Made by a program: the position numbers and the translations under genes. Positions 16,692-26,572 of a DNA stretch of 64,000 nt are shown here, piece after piece (position 1 is the stretch's first letter; the number at the start of each line of letters is the position of its first letter). Source of the stretch: Deltaproteobacteria bacterium (lineage in GTDB: Bacteria > Myxococcota_A > UBA9160 > UBA6930); the NCBI GenBank assembly GCA_029261815.1, contig JAJDAQ010000098.1, forward strand, positions 95,781 through 159,780, written 5' to 3'. The notes under the pieces are model-generated. The model had not been told where the DNA came from. It worked only from the letters and a program-made list of their open reading frames with translations, and ran no database searches.

Positions 16692-19600
16692 TCAGATCGG
16701 TAGCAACGGCAGGGCATTGGCCGACACCGCATCCGCACGGATGCGATCTCCGAACGCCGCGTACGCCTCCTTTGCCTTCACCAGCGCTGCGTCACGGGCC
16801 GCGAGGTCGTCAGTGATTTCAGCCCAGGCGGCACGCAGCTCATACAAGCTCGGGTTCCATGCAACGAGACCGAGTTCACCAGCCAGGGTTTCGGCGCGAT
16901 CGATCGCTTCGCGAGCGAGCGACCGATCGCCCTTCGGGTCGGTGAGGTGAACACGAGCCCTGGCCACGCAGACGCGCAGGTGTTGATTCGGCGCATCCAC
17001 TCTTGCCACCGCCACATCGGCGTCCGCGAGCGCATGATACGCACCGGATGCATCACCGAGTGCGATTCGGGCCTCCGCCAGGCATGCGTATGACTGCGGC
17101 GCGGCGTGCAGGTTCCCCTTGACTTCGATCGACATTGCGATGGCTTCCTCGAAGTTGGCGACCGCCTCTTCGAAGCGACCCATCCAGCGGTAGAACACCC
17201 CTCGCGCAGCTTTCATCTGGGAGCGGACGACATCGTTTCCGCAGTTCTCGGCCCAGTCGGCGGCATCGGTCAAGATCTCTTCGAGGCCGCCGCTGCCTCC
17301 GATCTGTTCGGCCAGCCATATGCGGTCGGCGACCTGCCAACACCGGCTCTGCCCTTCTTCCGCCTCGATCGCCTCCTGGAGCGCGGCCTCCATTCGGGAC
17401 AACCCGTCCTCGACGTCTCCCAGGTCGCATAACGTCACGGCGTGATGGTGCCGCAGCAGGATCGGCACACGCATCGCGTGATGCCCCATCCCCCACATCG
17501 GCTGGATGTCGGGCATCGCCAGTGCCTCCGCAGCGGCCTCCCTCGCTTTCTCCGACTTCCCGGTCGCCCTCCACAGGTACGCGGCCGAACTGGCCAGCGT
17601 GAAATAGAGCTCCCTGTCGTTATTCTCCCGTGCGATCTCCTGGGCGCGGATCAACCATTCTGCGCCTTCGTCAGCGCGACCGTCGTGAAGCAGGGACTGG
17701 CCGTAGTAGTCGTAGATACGCGCCAGGACGCGTGGCCCGCTTGGCACTTCGCCGACCATGCGCTGCACCTCGTCCTTGATCTGGGCGAGCTCTGCCGGCC
17801 CGAGCTCCCCCTGGTAGCCCAGACCCGCCAGAGACACCCGCGACGCTGCCTGCAGCGCCGCCGCCGCAGGATCGTCGAGCACGAGGTCTGCGAGTTCCTT
17901 CGCCTTCCGAAGAGCCGTGAGCGAGAGGCGTGGATCCAGACGATAGACCCAAGCGCCGTAGTTCAACTGCATCTCCGCAGCTTCGAGGGTACGCCCAGCA
18001 CGTTCGAGGTGGGAAGCAATCGCGCCCATGTGGCCGGAAGGACCGCTTCCATGGCGTTCTGCCAATCGGTCAGCGATATGCCCGTGAAGTTCGCGGCGAC
18101 GCTCACGGAGCTGGGTCTGCTCCGCAGTCTCACGCACCAGTGGATGATGGAACGCGTAACGCTCCAACGGAACCGTTGCCTTGGGTTCGATCATCCGGAG
18201 CTTGACGAGTTCGTCGAGCGCCGGTCCGGCGTCGGGAACTTCCGCAACCGCTTCGACAAGTTCACGGTCGAACTCGCTCCCCACAAGCGATGCCACATGA
18301 AGTACGCGCTTGGCACTCTCACCGAGACGATCCACGCGGGCCGAAAGCAGCGCGCGAATACTCGGCGGAATCTCGAGTTCCTCGGGTTCTCGCACGAGTC
18401 GGTAGGCGCCCGGTTCGCCTTCGAGAACACCCGCCGCCACCAGCGACGACACGGAATGTTCGACGAAGAGCGGATTTCCGGCGGCACGAACGCAGACTTC
18501 GTGCTGGAGCGAGTCCGTCGTCGGGTCGGCCCCGATGATGTTCCGGATCATCCCGTCGCAATGGTCGTGGGCGAGCGGGTCCAGCGGAATCTGGTGATAA
18601 CTCGAACTCCCCATCCAGGGTGCGCTGAAACCCGGCCGTGCCGTAAAGACGAACAGCAGCCGCTGCGCCGACGCATGGTCGACCAGCACCGGCAGCACTT
18701 CGAGGCTCGAGTCATCGATCCAGTGAACATCCTCGATGACGATCAAGGTCGGCGCGTGGGCCGCGACATCCTCCAACAGCCGACGCAACACGGCACCGAG
18801 CTGGCGACGCCGCGCAGCGGGGTCGAGCCGCGGCACGTCGTCCCCGAACTCGCCCACACCCATGAAGTCATAGACGAGAGGCGTCAGGGCGGCGTAGTCG
18901 GGACCGAGCTCTTCCATCCGGGCCAGCAAGAGCGCACGCGTCTGGTCGTGTCCCTCACCGGGAGCGATCCCGCACAATCCGCGACTGAGTCCGATCATGA
19001 CTTCGAACGCGGGCGCGCCACGCTGCCCGCTTGCACTTGCCGAATAACACGTGAAGCCTTCGCGCCGGCTTCGCTCGATCAACTCCTCGACGAGTCGGCT
19101 CTTCCCGAGCCCGGCTTCACCGACGAGGCCCACGACGCGACCCACACTGTCTCGCACCCTCTCGCGTTCTCGCGCGAAGAGGTCCATTTCGTGTTCGCGG
19201 CCGACGAATGCGGATGCCGGCTCCACATGGAGTCGTCCGCCCAGCGCGGCACCGCGCAAGGCCCGGACCTCGACCGGCTCGTCGATTCCCTTGATTTCGC
19301 GTTCTCCGAGCGACTCGAATGAGAAGCGATCACCCGCGAGCGCTGCCGTCTCGGCCGTCGCAAGGATCTCGCCGGCGGCCGCCAGGCCTTCCATCCGAGC
19401 TGCGATCCCTACGGTCCTTCCCTGAGCGGTGTAGTCGCGGCGCAGTTCGACGCCGATCGTCGCGACGACGACTTCGCCCGAGTGCAGCCCGACCCTGGCC
19501 CCGATTCGCACGCCGAAGTCGCGCTCGACGGAGTCAGAGAGCTCAACCATCCCCTGCTGAAGCGCGAGTGCTGCATCGCACGCACACTGGGCGTGGTCTT

Positions 19601-20072
19601 CGAGCGAGAGCGGCGCCCCGAACAACGCCATCACGCCATCACCCGTGTACTGATTGATCGTGCCATCGAAGCGGTGGATGGCGGCTCCGGCGAGCGAGAA
19701 GAAGCGATCCATGACACGGTGCCACTCTTCGGAGTCCACGCGCGACGTCGCCTCCACCGAGCCCTGGATATCGACGAACATGACGGTGACGAACTTACGC
19801 TCGCCTTCCATGGCCGCGCGACTGCCGAGAACGGCTTCTTCAAGATGCCGGGGCGTGTAGTCGGGCGATGAGCCAGACGGCGCTGATTCGGAGGCGCGAC
19901 GTTCGTCGGAAGACCCGGAGGGTCCCGATGGCGCTCCGCACTGGCTGCAGAAGCGCGCGCCCGGGTCGAGAGCCGCGCCACATCCGGAACAGCCGGCAGA
20001 GAGCGACGTGCCACACTGCGGACAGAAGCGTGCACCGGCAGCGACCGATTGCTGGCAAGACGGACAGTTCAC
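16692..20072 (-). CDS. Zinc-ribbon / class III nucleotide cyclase-like / AAA ATPase / TPR protein
   Basis: CxxC zinc ribbons at N-term (CPSCQQ, CPQCG, CSGCG, CSQCG), FVDIQGS...TGDGVMALFGAP cyclase domain, GEAGLGKS Walker A, TPR-like C-term. Confidence 0.9.
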   Translation of the reverse strand: MNCPSCQQSVAAGARFCPQCGTSLSAGCSGCGAALDPGARFCSQCGAPSGPSGSSDERRASESAPSGSSPDYTPRHLEEAVLGSRAAMEGERKFVTVMFVDIQGSVEATSRVDSEEWHRVMDRFFSLAGAAIHRFDGTINQYTGDGVMALFGAPLSLEDHAQCACDAALALQQGMVELSDSVERDFGVRIGARVGLHSGEVVVATIGVELRRDYTAQGRTVGIAARMEGLAAAGEILATAETAALAGDRFSFESLGEREIKGIDEPVEVRALRGAALGGRLHVEPASAFVGREHEMDLFARERERVRDSVGRVVGLVGEAGLGKSRLVEELIERSRREGFTCYSASASGQRGAPAFEVMIGLSRGLCGIAPGEGHDQTRALLLARMEELGPDYAALTPLVYDFMGVGEFGDDVPRLDPAARRRQLGAVLRRLLEDVAAHAPTLIVIEDVHWIDDSSLEVLPVLVDHASAQRLLFVFTARPGFSAPWMGSSSYHQIPLDPLAHDHCDGMIRNIIGADPTTDSLQHEVCVRAAGNPLFVEHSVSSLVAAGVLEGEPGAYRLVREPEELEIPPSIRALLSARVDRLGESAKRVLHVASLVGSEFDRELVEAVAEVPDAGPALDELVKLRMIEPKATVPLERYAFHHPLVRETAEQTQLRERRRELHGHIADRLAERHGSGPSGHMGAIASHLERAGRTLEAAEMQLNYGAWVYRLDPRLSLTALRKAKELADLVLDDPAAAALQAASRVSLAGLGYQGELGPAELAQIKDEVQRMVGEVPSGPRVLARIYDYYGQSLLHDGRADEGAEWLIRAQEIARENNDRELYFTLASSAAYLWRATGKSEKAREAAAEALAMPDIQPMWGMGHHAMRVPILLRHHHAVTLCDLGDVEDGLSRMEAALQEAIEAEEGQSRCWQVADRIWLAEQIGGSGGLEEILTDAADWAENCGNDVVRSQMKAARGVFYRWMGRFEEAVANFEEAIAMSIEVKGNLHAAPQSYACLAEARIALGDASGAYHALADADVAVARVDAPNQHLRVCVARARVHLTDPKGDRSLAREAIDRAETLAGELGLVAWNPSLYELRAAWAEITDDLAARDAALVKAKEAYAAFGDRIRADAVSANALPLLPI

Positions 20073-20138
20073 GCACAGATACTAGCCATTGCCCCGGTCC
20101 GCCGGCCTACAGCGGGCCAGCTGGACTACGATCGCGGC

Positions 20139-20552
20139 ATGCTCGACTGGCCGACCCTGAACGCCAACGTCATCGCCGAATTTCGGGCCAACCAGGGCCG
20201 CGTCGCCCAGTTCGGCGATCAACCGGTGATCCTGCTCCACACGATTGGCGCGCGGACCGGAACGCTCCGGATCACGCCCCTCGTCCTCGTCATCGATGGA
20301 GCGGACCAGCTCCTGTTCGCGACTTCGGCGGGTGCGCCAAGGCATCCGACCTGGGTCTACAACCTACGCAGTAACCCTGAGATTGAGGTCGAACTCGGTA
20401 CCGAGAAATACCCTGCGCGGATCGACGAACTCTCGGACTCCGAGCGACAGGCCAGGGTCGACGAGATGGCCAGCAAGGTCCCGCAGTTCGCCGAGTACGT
20501 CTCATCTGCAGCGCCCCGGAAGATTCCAGTCTTCTGCGTGAAGCGCCTCTAG
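20139..20552 (+). CDS. Deazaflavin-dependent nitroreductase (DDN)/split-barrel family protein
   Basis: HTIGARTGTLRITPL...HPTWVYNLRSNPEIEVELG signature; start set at MLDWPTLN. Confidence 0.85.
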   Translation: MLDWPTLNANVIAEFRANQGRVAQFGDQPVILLHTIGARTGTLRITPLVLVIDGADQLLFATSAGAPRHPTWVYNLRSNPEIEVELGTEKYPARIDELSDSERQARVDEMASKVPQFAEYVSSAAPRKIPVFCVKRL

Positions 20553-20558
20553 GCGCGC

Positions 20559-21419
20559 CTAGCGAGCGAAGCCCTCGAGGAGCTTCCAGTCGGGCCCGCG
20601 ACCCGTGGCGTTGTACGCACTGACCGCGATGTGCGAGGCACCCGCGGCCTCATACTCGGCCACCCGATCGTCGATGGCGGCGCGGTCGCCCCACGCCACG
20701 ATCATGTCGATCAATCGATCACTTCCCCCGCCTGCCCAATCGGATTCGTCGAAACCGAAGTTCCGCCATTCCTTTTGATAGGCCGGAAGCGGCATATAGA
20801 TTGCCAGGGCCGCGCGCGCGATCTTTCGGGCGATATCGGCATCTTCGCAGAGACAACACGGCAGCACGATATTCAGTCGCTTGTCCGGACCCAGGATCTC
20901 TCTCGCCTGGACGGTGTGTGCCGGCGGCAGCAGGTAGGTATTGGCACCGTCGAGGCGCTGCGCAACGAGCTCCAGGAGTCTCGGCCCATTCGCGGCCAAC
21001 CAGATCGGTGCCGGCTGTGCCGGGGCCGGCGAGTCGACCCGCGTCGCATCCATCGTGTCGATGTAATCGCGCATCTTCTTCGCTGGGGGCACCCAATCGA
21101 GTCCGTGCATCGCAGCCATCGGCGGATGGGACACACCCAATCCAAGGACGAAGCGACCGTCCGACAACTCGGCCAGCGTCTGACGGTTCTGGGCGGCCAC
21201 CATGGCGTCGTGGGAGTACACGTTCGCGATTCCGGTCGCGATCTTGATCCGTTCAGTCCGCGCCAGCAGGTGAGCCGCGGTCGCATAGGGATCGCGCCCG
21301 GTGAACTCGGTCACCCAGAACGAATCGAAACCGAGAGACTCGATCCGCTGTGCGAACGCTTCGAGGTCCCTCACCGCGAAACTGTCTGTATGGGAAATGA
21401 TGCTGGGAGCGTTCTTCAT
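20559..21419 (-). CDS. LLM-class (luciferase-like, probably F420-dependent) oxidoreductase
   Basis: LGFDSFWVTEFTGRDPYATAAHLLARTERIKIATGIANVYSHDAM typical LLM. Confidence 0.88.
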   Translation of the reverse strand: MKNAPSIISHTDSFAVRDLEAFAQRIESLGFDSFWVTEFTGRDPYATAAHLLARTERIKIATGIANVYSHDAMVAAQNRQTLAELSDGRFVLGLGVSHPPMAAMHGLDWVPPAKKMRDYIDTMDATRVDSPAPAQPAPIWLAANGPRLLELVAQRLDGANTYLLPPAHTVQAREILGPDKRLNIVLPCCLCEDADIARKIARAALAIYMPLPAYQKEWRNFGFDESDWAGGGSDRLIDMIVAWGDRAAIDDRVAEYEAAGASHIAVSAYNATGRGPDWKLLEGFAR

Positions 21420-21521
21420 GGAGCCCGACTGTAGTGCTGCGGAAATCGCATCGCACACCTGGCAGGAGTCCGATCCCGTGCCCTTCTCGCAGGCTCCTCG
21501 CTGCCGGCCTACCGTGTTGAT

Positions 21522-22388
21522 ATGTCAATGCGCGTAGAACCCCTCGGTGCCGCTCTCGGCGCGCGCCTCCCGGATACCCAGCTCGCCAGTCTCGACCTTG
21601 CCGGCATCGAGGAAGTTCGGGCCCTGCTTCACACCTACGAAGTGCTCGTCTTCACGGGCCAGTACCTCGACGACGAAGCCCACCTCGATGTCGGTCGGAA
21701 GTTCGGCGAACTCGGCGTCTTCCCGGCCGCTCGCCTGTTCGCGGACCAGGACCCGTCGCCCCGGATCACGACCATCGCGGACGGTCCAGACAGCCCGCCG
21801 CAAGCAGATTCCTGGCACACCGATGTCACCTGGACCGAGCAACCGCCCAACTATGCGATCTTGCGCGCCGACGTCGTCCCCGAGCGTGGAGGCGACACGT
21901 TGTGGGCCTCACTGACAGCCGCCTTCGAGGGTCTGTCGCCCGCGCTCCAGGAGTTCTGCCGCAGCCTGGAAGTCTTCCACGACTGTACGCACTTCCTGGA
22001 CGGCGTCCGAGCCAAGCTGGGCGAGGAGGCTTTCGCGGCGCTGCAGTTCGAGCAGAAGCTGCGCGCCGATCATCCGGGCGTCGTGCATCCGCTGGTACGC
22101 ACTCACCCAGACACGGGGCGAGAAGCGCTATTCCTGGCTGGCGGGTTCATGCGACACATCGTGGGGCTGCGACCGCTCGAAAGCGACACGCTATTGCGAA
22201 TGCTCCAGGAGCACCTGAACGACGCGCGCTACCAGTTTCGCTGGATGTGGACCGCCGGGGATGTATGCATGTGGGATGAGCGCTCGACGAACCATCGTTC
22301 GGCCGGTGATCACTTCCCTCAGGAACGCGTTGTTTCCCGGTGCGAAGTGGGACGAGACCGACCCTACTTCCTCCGCGCGGCCACATGA
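21522..22388 (+). CDS. TauD/TfdA-family 2OG-Fe(II) dioxygenase
   Basis: SWHTDVTWTEQPP (HxD), C-term WDERSTNHRSAGDH motif. Confidence 0.9.
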   Translation: MSMRVEPLGAALGARLPDTQLASLDLAGIEEVRALLHTYEVLVFTGQYLDDEAHLDVGRKFGELGVFPAARLFADQDPSPRITTIADGPDSPPQADSWHTDVTWTEQPPNYAILRADVVPERGGDTLWASLTAAFEGLSPALQEFCRSLEVFHDCTHFLDGVRAKLGEEAFAALQFEQKLRADHPGVVHPLVRTHPDTGREALFLAGGFMRHIVGLRPLESDTLLRMLQEHLNDARYQFRWMWTAGDVCMWDERSTNHRSAGDHFPQERVVSRCEVGRDRPYFLRAAT

Positions 22389-22397
22389 GCCAGTGAT

Positions 22398-23297
22398 TCA
22401 GACGCCGCGCTGGGCACGCAACGTGTTCGCACGTTTGTCCGGCCCGTCGTGCGACCAGCCGGGCGAACGCAGCAGGTAGGACAGACGGTCTTTCCAACGG
22501 CTTGCGCGAAACGCATCGTGCGCAATTGCGCGGTACTCGTGAACAAGGACCGTCCACGGGTTCCGCGTCTCGAGATTCTTCGTCAATCCGTAGACCACCG
22601 GCTCCTCGGGAGACTCGGGCGCAAAGGTCCCGAACCACTTGTCCCAAAGGATCAACACGCCAGCGTGGTTCCGGTCCAGGTAACGCACGTTCGAGGCGTG
22701 GTGAACCCGGTGGTGCGACGGTGTGTTGAACACCGCTTCGAACGCGCGTGGAAGCCGGCGAACGACCTCGGTGTGGACCCAGAACTGGTACGTCAGGTTG
22801 ATCGTGATCATCAGCAAGACCATCGCCGGGTCGAATCCAAGCGCCGGGAGCCATAGCCAGAACAGGTACTTGTAGGCGCGTTCGCCAACGCCCTGGCGCA
22901 AGGCCGTGCCGAAGTTCATGAACTCGGATGAGTGATGGTTCACGTGACCGGCCCAGAGGAAGCGCACTTCATGGTTCAAGCGATGGAACCCGTAGTACGT
23001 GAGGTCGTCGAGAAGGAAGAGCAGACACCAGGCCCAGGGTTGGCGCCCGACGATGTCGCGGAGCGGACTCCACTCGTGCAGATCAACCATCCAACCAACG
23101 ATCACGAGCTTGGGCACGATCTCGATCAGGAACGACGCCCCCAACATGAACATCGAAGCGGCAGCGTCACGCGCCTCGTAGAGTCGCAGACCCTTTCGCC
23201 AGGACCACAGCGCTTCGAGTGCAACCGCGGCAAAGAACAAGGGAATGGCCCATTGCGTCAGGGCATCGCTGGGCTCAAAGATCGGTGTGAGGTCCAT
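22398..23297 (-). CDS. Sterol desaturase/fatty acid hydroxylase family membrane protein
   Basis: Histidine boxes HRLNH, HVNHH, HHRVHH; start set at MDLTPIFEPSD. Confidence 0.9.
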   Translation of the reverse strand: MDLTPIFEPSDALTQWAIPLFFAAVALEALWSWRKGLRLYEARDAAASMFMLGASFLIEIVPKLVIVGWMVDLHEWSPLRDIVGRQPWAWCLLFLLDDLTYYGFHRLNHEVRFLWAGHVNHHSSEFMNFGTALRQGVGERAYKYLFWLWLPALGFDPAMVLLMITINLTYQFWVHTEVVRRLPRAFEAVFNTPSHHRVHHASNVRYLDRNHAGVLILWDKWFGTFAPESPEEPVVYGLTKNLETRNPWTVLVHEYRAIAHDAFRASRWKDRLSYLLRSPGWSHDGPDKRANTLRAQRGV

Positions 23298-23352
23298 GGC
23301 ATCCGGGATGTGGAAAGGAAGGCTAGCGACTACCGATGGTGAGCGGGGCAGC

Positions 23353-23386
23353 GCCTCGTGGCCTGTTGGAAGATGACCCACGAGGC
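23353..23386. promoter_or_regulatory. Inverted repeat (9-bp perfect arms, 16-nt spacer) in divergent promoter region
   Basis: GCCTCGTGG-N16-CCACGAGGC between desaturase and dehalogenase starts. Confidence 0.45.
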
Positions 23387-23475
23387 CGACCTAGACGCCT
23401 ACGTCACCACCCCGCGGACCAGAAGCATCGAGCCGCGGTATAGTCGGCCACCCGACAACCGATGGAGGAAGACCC

Positions 23476-24381
23476 ATGTCGATTGAGTTCCTACGGACAC
23501 CGGAGGAGCGTTTCTCTGTCCTCCCGGGTTTTCCGTACGTTTCTTGCTATGCGGAGAACCTGACGGGCTACGAATCCCTGCGGATGGCCTACATCGATGA
23601 AGGACCCGCCGGCGCCGACACCACCTTCCTCTGCCTGCACGGCGAGCCAACGTGGAGCTACCTCTACCGCAAGATGCTTCCGGTCTTTACCGCCGCCGGA
23701 CATCGCGTGGTGGCGCCCGATCTCTTCGGCTTCGGCCGTTCCGACAAGCCTGTGGACGACGCCGCCTACACCTTCGACTTTCACCGCGACTCGCTCCTCC
23801 GGTTCGTCGAACGATTGGACTTGCGCAACGTCACACTCGTCTGCCAGGACTGGGGTGGGCTGCTGGGCCTGACCCTGCCGATGGACCTCCCGGAACGATT
23901 CACGCGACTGCTGGTCATGAACACGGCCATCGGAGTTGGCGAGCCGATCTCTCCCGGGTTCGCGGCCTGGAAGGGCTTCGCAGCCGTCGCTCCCGAAATT
24001 CCGGTGGCCGGCCTGATCGCCACCGATGCGCTCGCGGCCAACGGCCTCATGGATGCCCTCGCCTACGACGCGCCATTTCCGGACGATCGCTACAAGGCCG
24101 GCGTCCGGCGGTTCCCCCAACTCGTTCCCGTGGAGCCTGGAATGGGCGGCATCGACCACGGCCTGCGCGCCCGCGACTTCTGGTCCAACACATGGGCCGG
24201 GGAAAGCTTCATGGCCGTCGGCCTACGGGACGGCGTCCTCGGCAAGGACGTAATGGCGCAGCTTCGCACGCAGATCCGCGGCTGCCCGGAGCCCCTGGAG
24301 GTGCCTGAGGCCGGCCACTTCGTCCAGGAGTACGGCGAGCCGATCGCGCGCGCGGCGCTCGAGCACTTCGGCATCGGCTGA
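23476..24381 (+). CDS. Haloalkane dehalogenase, DhlA/HLD-I-like alpha/beta hydrolase
   Basis: HGEPTWSYLYRKM, VCQDWGG nucleophile elbow, W in FAAWKGF, D in LRDGVLGKDVM, H in EAGHFVQEYGE. Confidence 0.9.
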   Translation: MSIEFLRTPEERFSVLPGFPYVSCYAENLTGYESLRMAYIDEGPAGADTTFLCLHGEPTWSYLYRKMLPVFTAAGHRVVAPDLFGFGRSDKPVDDAAYTFDFHRDSLLRFVERLDLRNVTLVCQDWGGLLGLTLPMDLPERFTRLLVMNTAIGVGEPISPGFAAWKGFAAVAPEIPVAGLIATDALAANGLMDALAYDAPFPDDRYKAGVRRFPQLVPVEPGMGGIDHGLRARDFWSNTWAGESFMAVGLRDGVLGKDVMAQLRTQIRGCPEPLEVPEAGHFVQEYGEPIARAALEHFGIG

Positions 24382-24410
24382 GGCCACACCCCAACACCGG
24401 GAGTCAAACC

Positions 24411-24878
24411 ATGTCCGAATCTTTCTTCGACGCGAGCCGCTTTCGCTGGCGAGAAGTCGTCGGCAGCGGAGCCGAGGACTACTTCGTCCATCACGATTAC
24501 ACGATCCTCGGTCACGATGTCGGAGCCGGCACGCTCGACATGGTGGTTCGTTGGGGCCGCGACGGCGGACACTGCCCGGTGCATCGTCACCTCTCGACTA
24601 CCACGGTGCTGGTACTCGCGGGCGAACAACATCTCGTCGATGTCCTCGCCGATGGAACCCGCGGAGACCGACGGGTCCGCGTCGCGGGTGACTATGCGCT
24701 CAGCCTGGGCGACGCACACCCGCACCTCGAGTGCGGAGGTCCGGAGGGCGGCATGGCATTCTTCGGGAACCACTGCAGCGACGGAATCCTCTATGACCTC
24801 CACGGGCCCGACGGCAGCGTCGCGGTGCAGGTCACCATCGAGAGCCTGGTCGCCGACTTCGAAGAGAACGCGAAGTAG
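24411..24878 (+). CDS. Cupin-like protein
   Basis: GGHCPVHRHLSTTTVLVLAGEQHLVDV...GDAHPHLECG cupin motifs. Confidence 0.7.
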   Translation: MSESFFDASRFRWREVVGSGAEDYFVHHDYTILGHDVGAGTLDMVVRWGRDGGHCPVHRHLSTTTVLVLAGEQHLVDVLADGTRGDRRVRVAGDYALSLGDAHPHLECGGPEGGMAFFGNHCSDGILYDLHGPDGSVAVQVTIESLVADFEENAK

Positions 24879-24923
24879 CCGAGCGCGTGCGCGGATGCGG
24901 TCCGGATTCGGGCGCGGCGTCAC

Positions 24924-25982
24924 TCAGACCAGGACCGTCAGCCCCACCGCCACCGCCAGAACAGCGGCGCCAATGAACGCGGCCGCGATCGCGGCACCGC
25001 CCACCTGACGGATCGCATCCAAGCGCGTCTGGAGTCCGATCGCGGCCAGCGAGACTGCCAGACAAGCCGAGGCGCCGTTGGCAGCCACCGCGCGCAGATC
25101 GATTCGCGCAACCCCGTCCATCCCCCAAGGCGAATCAGCGAAGCGAAGGGAGATCTCCGGAAGGAGGTGGAGCGCACTGACGAGCGAAAGAAGCGCGAAG
25201 CCCCACAAGAACGTCGGGATCAACGTGAGGCACGAGCGCTGAGGAGTGCCCTCGCGTCCCGTTTCGCCCCGATGCTGGAACCAACCCAATGCGAGCATCG
25301 CGGGAACCAACATCGTGATCCGCGCGAGTTTCACCGTGGTCGCGACTTCGCCGGCCTCGGGCCCGAGCGCCATTCCGGCCGCCACGACCTGGGGCGTCTG
25401 CTGGAGACTCAACCCGGCCCACCACCCGAATGCTTCGGGACTCAACTCGAGGAAACGCGCAGCAAGGGGCAGCAGGAAGGTGCCAGCCGTTCCCGCGAGG
25501 ACGACGGCAGCGATGCTGGCAGACACTTCGTCGCGTCGCGCGCCGAGGACGGGTGCGGCGGCCGCGATCGCACTTCCTCCGCAGATGCCGTTTCCGACCG
25601 CGAGCAGCACCACCATGCGATGAGGTAGTGCGAACCATCGACCCAACGCCGCGAAGGTGAGCGCCGAGCACAGCAGGACCCCGACGGCGTAGCCAAACCC
25701 GCGCAAGCCGACGGCCAGGAGGTCCGACCACTCGACGCGGGCGCCGAGCAGGACGATGCCGAGCGGAAGGACGACGCGCACGACCCAGGCCGCACCTGCG
25801 TCCGTCCGCCCTGCCGGGACGTAGACGGCGATCCCGATCCCGATCGCCATGGCCAGGACCGCAGTTCCAAGGGCCGCACCGAGCGGAGTCGTCGCCAGCA
25901 GTGCACCCGATGCAGCGATCCCGAGGCACATCGCCACGCCCGGAAGGGCGCGCGCGGCGGGTGTACGGGCCATCTCACTCAT
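24924..25982 (-). CDS. YeiH/UPF0324-family putative sulfate exporter
   Basis: LGARVEWSDLLAVGLRGFGYAVGVLL, NGICGGSAIAAAAPVLGARRDEVSASIAAVVL typical of YeiH family. Confidence 0.9.
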   Translation of the reverse strand: MSEMARTPAARALPGVAMCLGIAASGALLATTPLGAALGTAVLAMAIGIGIAVYVPAGRTDAGAAWVVRVVLPLGIVLLGARVEWSDLLAVGLRGFGYAVGVLLCSALTFAALGRWFALPHRMVVLLAVGNGICGGSAIAAAAPVLGARRDEVSASIAAVVLAGTAGTFLLPLAARFLELSPEAFGWWAGLSLQQTPQVVAAGMALGPEAGEVATTVKLARITMLVPAMLALGWFQHRGETGREGTPQRSCLTLIPTFLWGFALLSLVSALHLLPEISLRFADSPWGMDGVARIDLRAVAANGASACLAVSLAAIGLQTRLDAIRQVGGAAIAAAFIGAAVLAVAVGLTVLV

Positions 25983-26072
25983 CGTCTCAACTTATCGGCC
26001 CAGGGGCGGATAATGGTTTCCAAATATGCCCAGTGATGTTGTTTCTGTAGGTAATTTAGTCACGATACGTAG

Positions 26073-26546
26073 ATGCAGGAACTATTTGACTCCCTCGACC
26101 GAGCGATCCTGATGGAGCTCCAGAAAGACTGCGCGCGGTCGGTGGCCGAAATCGGCGCAATCGTCGGCCTCTCCCAGAGTCCTTGCTGGAAAAGGATCCG
26201 GCGGCTCGAGGAAGCCGGCGTGATCCTCGGCCGGGTCGCACTGCTCGATCCAGCCAAGGTCGGCGTCGGGACCGCCGTCTTCGTCACGATCCGGACGAAT
26301 CAACACAACGAAGCATGGCTCGAACGGTTCGCGGCCGCAGTGCGCGCCATCCCCGAGATCGTCGAATTTCACCGCATGAGCGGCGACGTCGACTACCTGC
26401 TGAAACTCCAGGTCGCCGACATCGCGGACTACGACCGCATCTACAAGAAGCTGATCCGAACCACCGAGCTCTACGATGTCAGCTCGAGCTTCGCGATGGA
26501 ACAGATCAAGTACTCGACCGCGATCCCGATCCCCGAGCCGTCATGA
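26073..26546 (+). CDS. Lrp/AsnC-family transcriptional regulator
   Basis: LDRAILMELQKDCARSVAEIGAIVGLSQSPCWKRIRRLEEAGVI and C-terminal RAM domain (SGDVDYLLKLQVADIADYDRIYKKLI). Confidence 0.95.
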   Translation: MQELFDSLDRAILMELQKDCARSVAEIGAIVGLSQSPCWKRIRRLEEAGVILGRVALLDPAKVGVGTAVFVTIRTNQHNEAWLERFAAAVRAIPEIVEFHRMSGDVDYLLKLQVADIADYDRIYKKLIRTTELYDVSSSFAMEQIKYSTAIPIPEPS

Positions 26547-26572
26547 CGTAAGGTCTCGCGCGTGCCCAACTC

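Noticed and set aside
17442-19322. 626-aa + strand ORF inside the cyclase/AAA gene
   Set aside because: Antisense shadow ORF; the minus strand encodes zinc ribbons, cyclase and Walker motifs.
26025-26072. Lrp-box-like sequence (TAGGTAATTTAGTCA) upstream of the Lrp/AsnC gene
   Set aside because: Matches the E. coli Lrp consensus only partly; too weak to call as a specific site without alignment.
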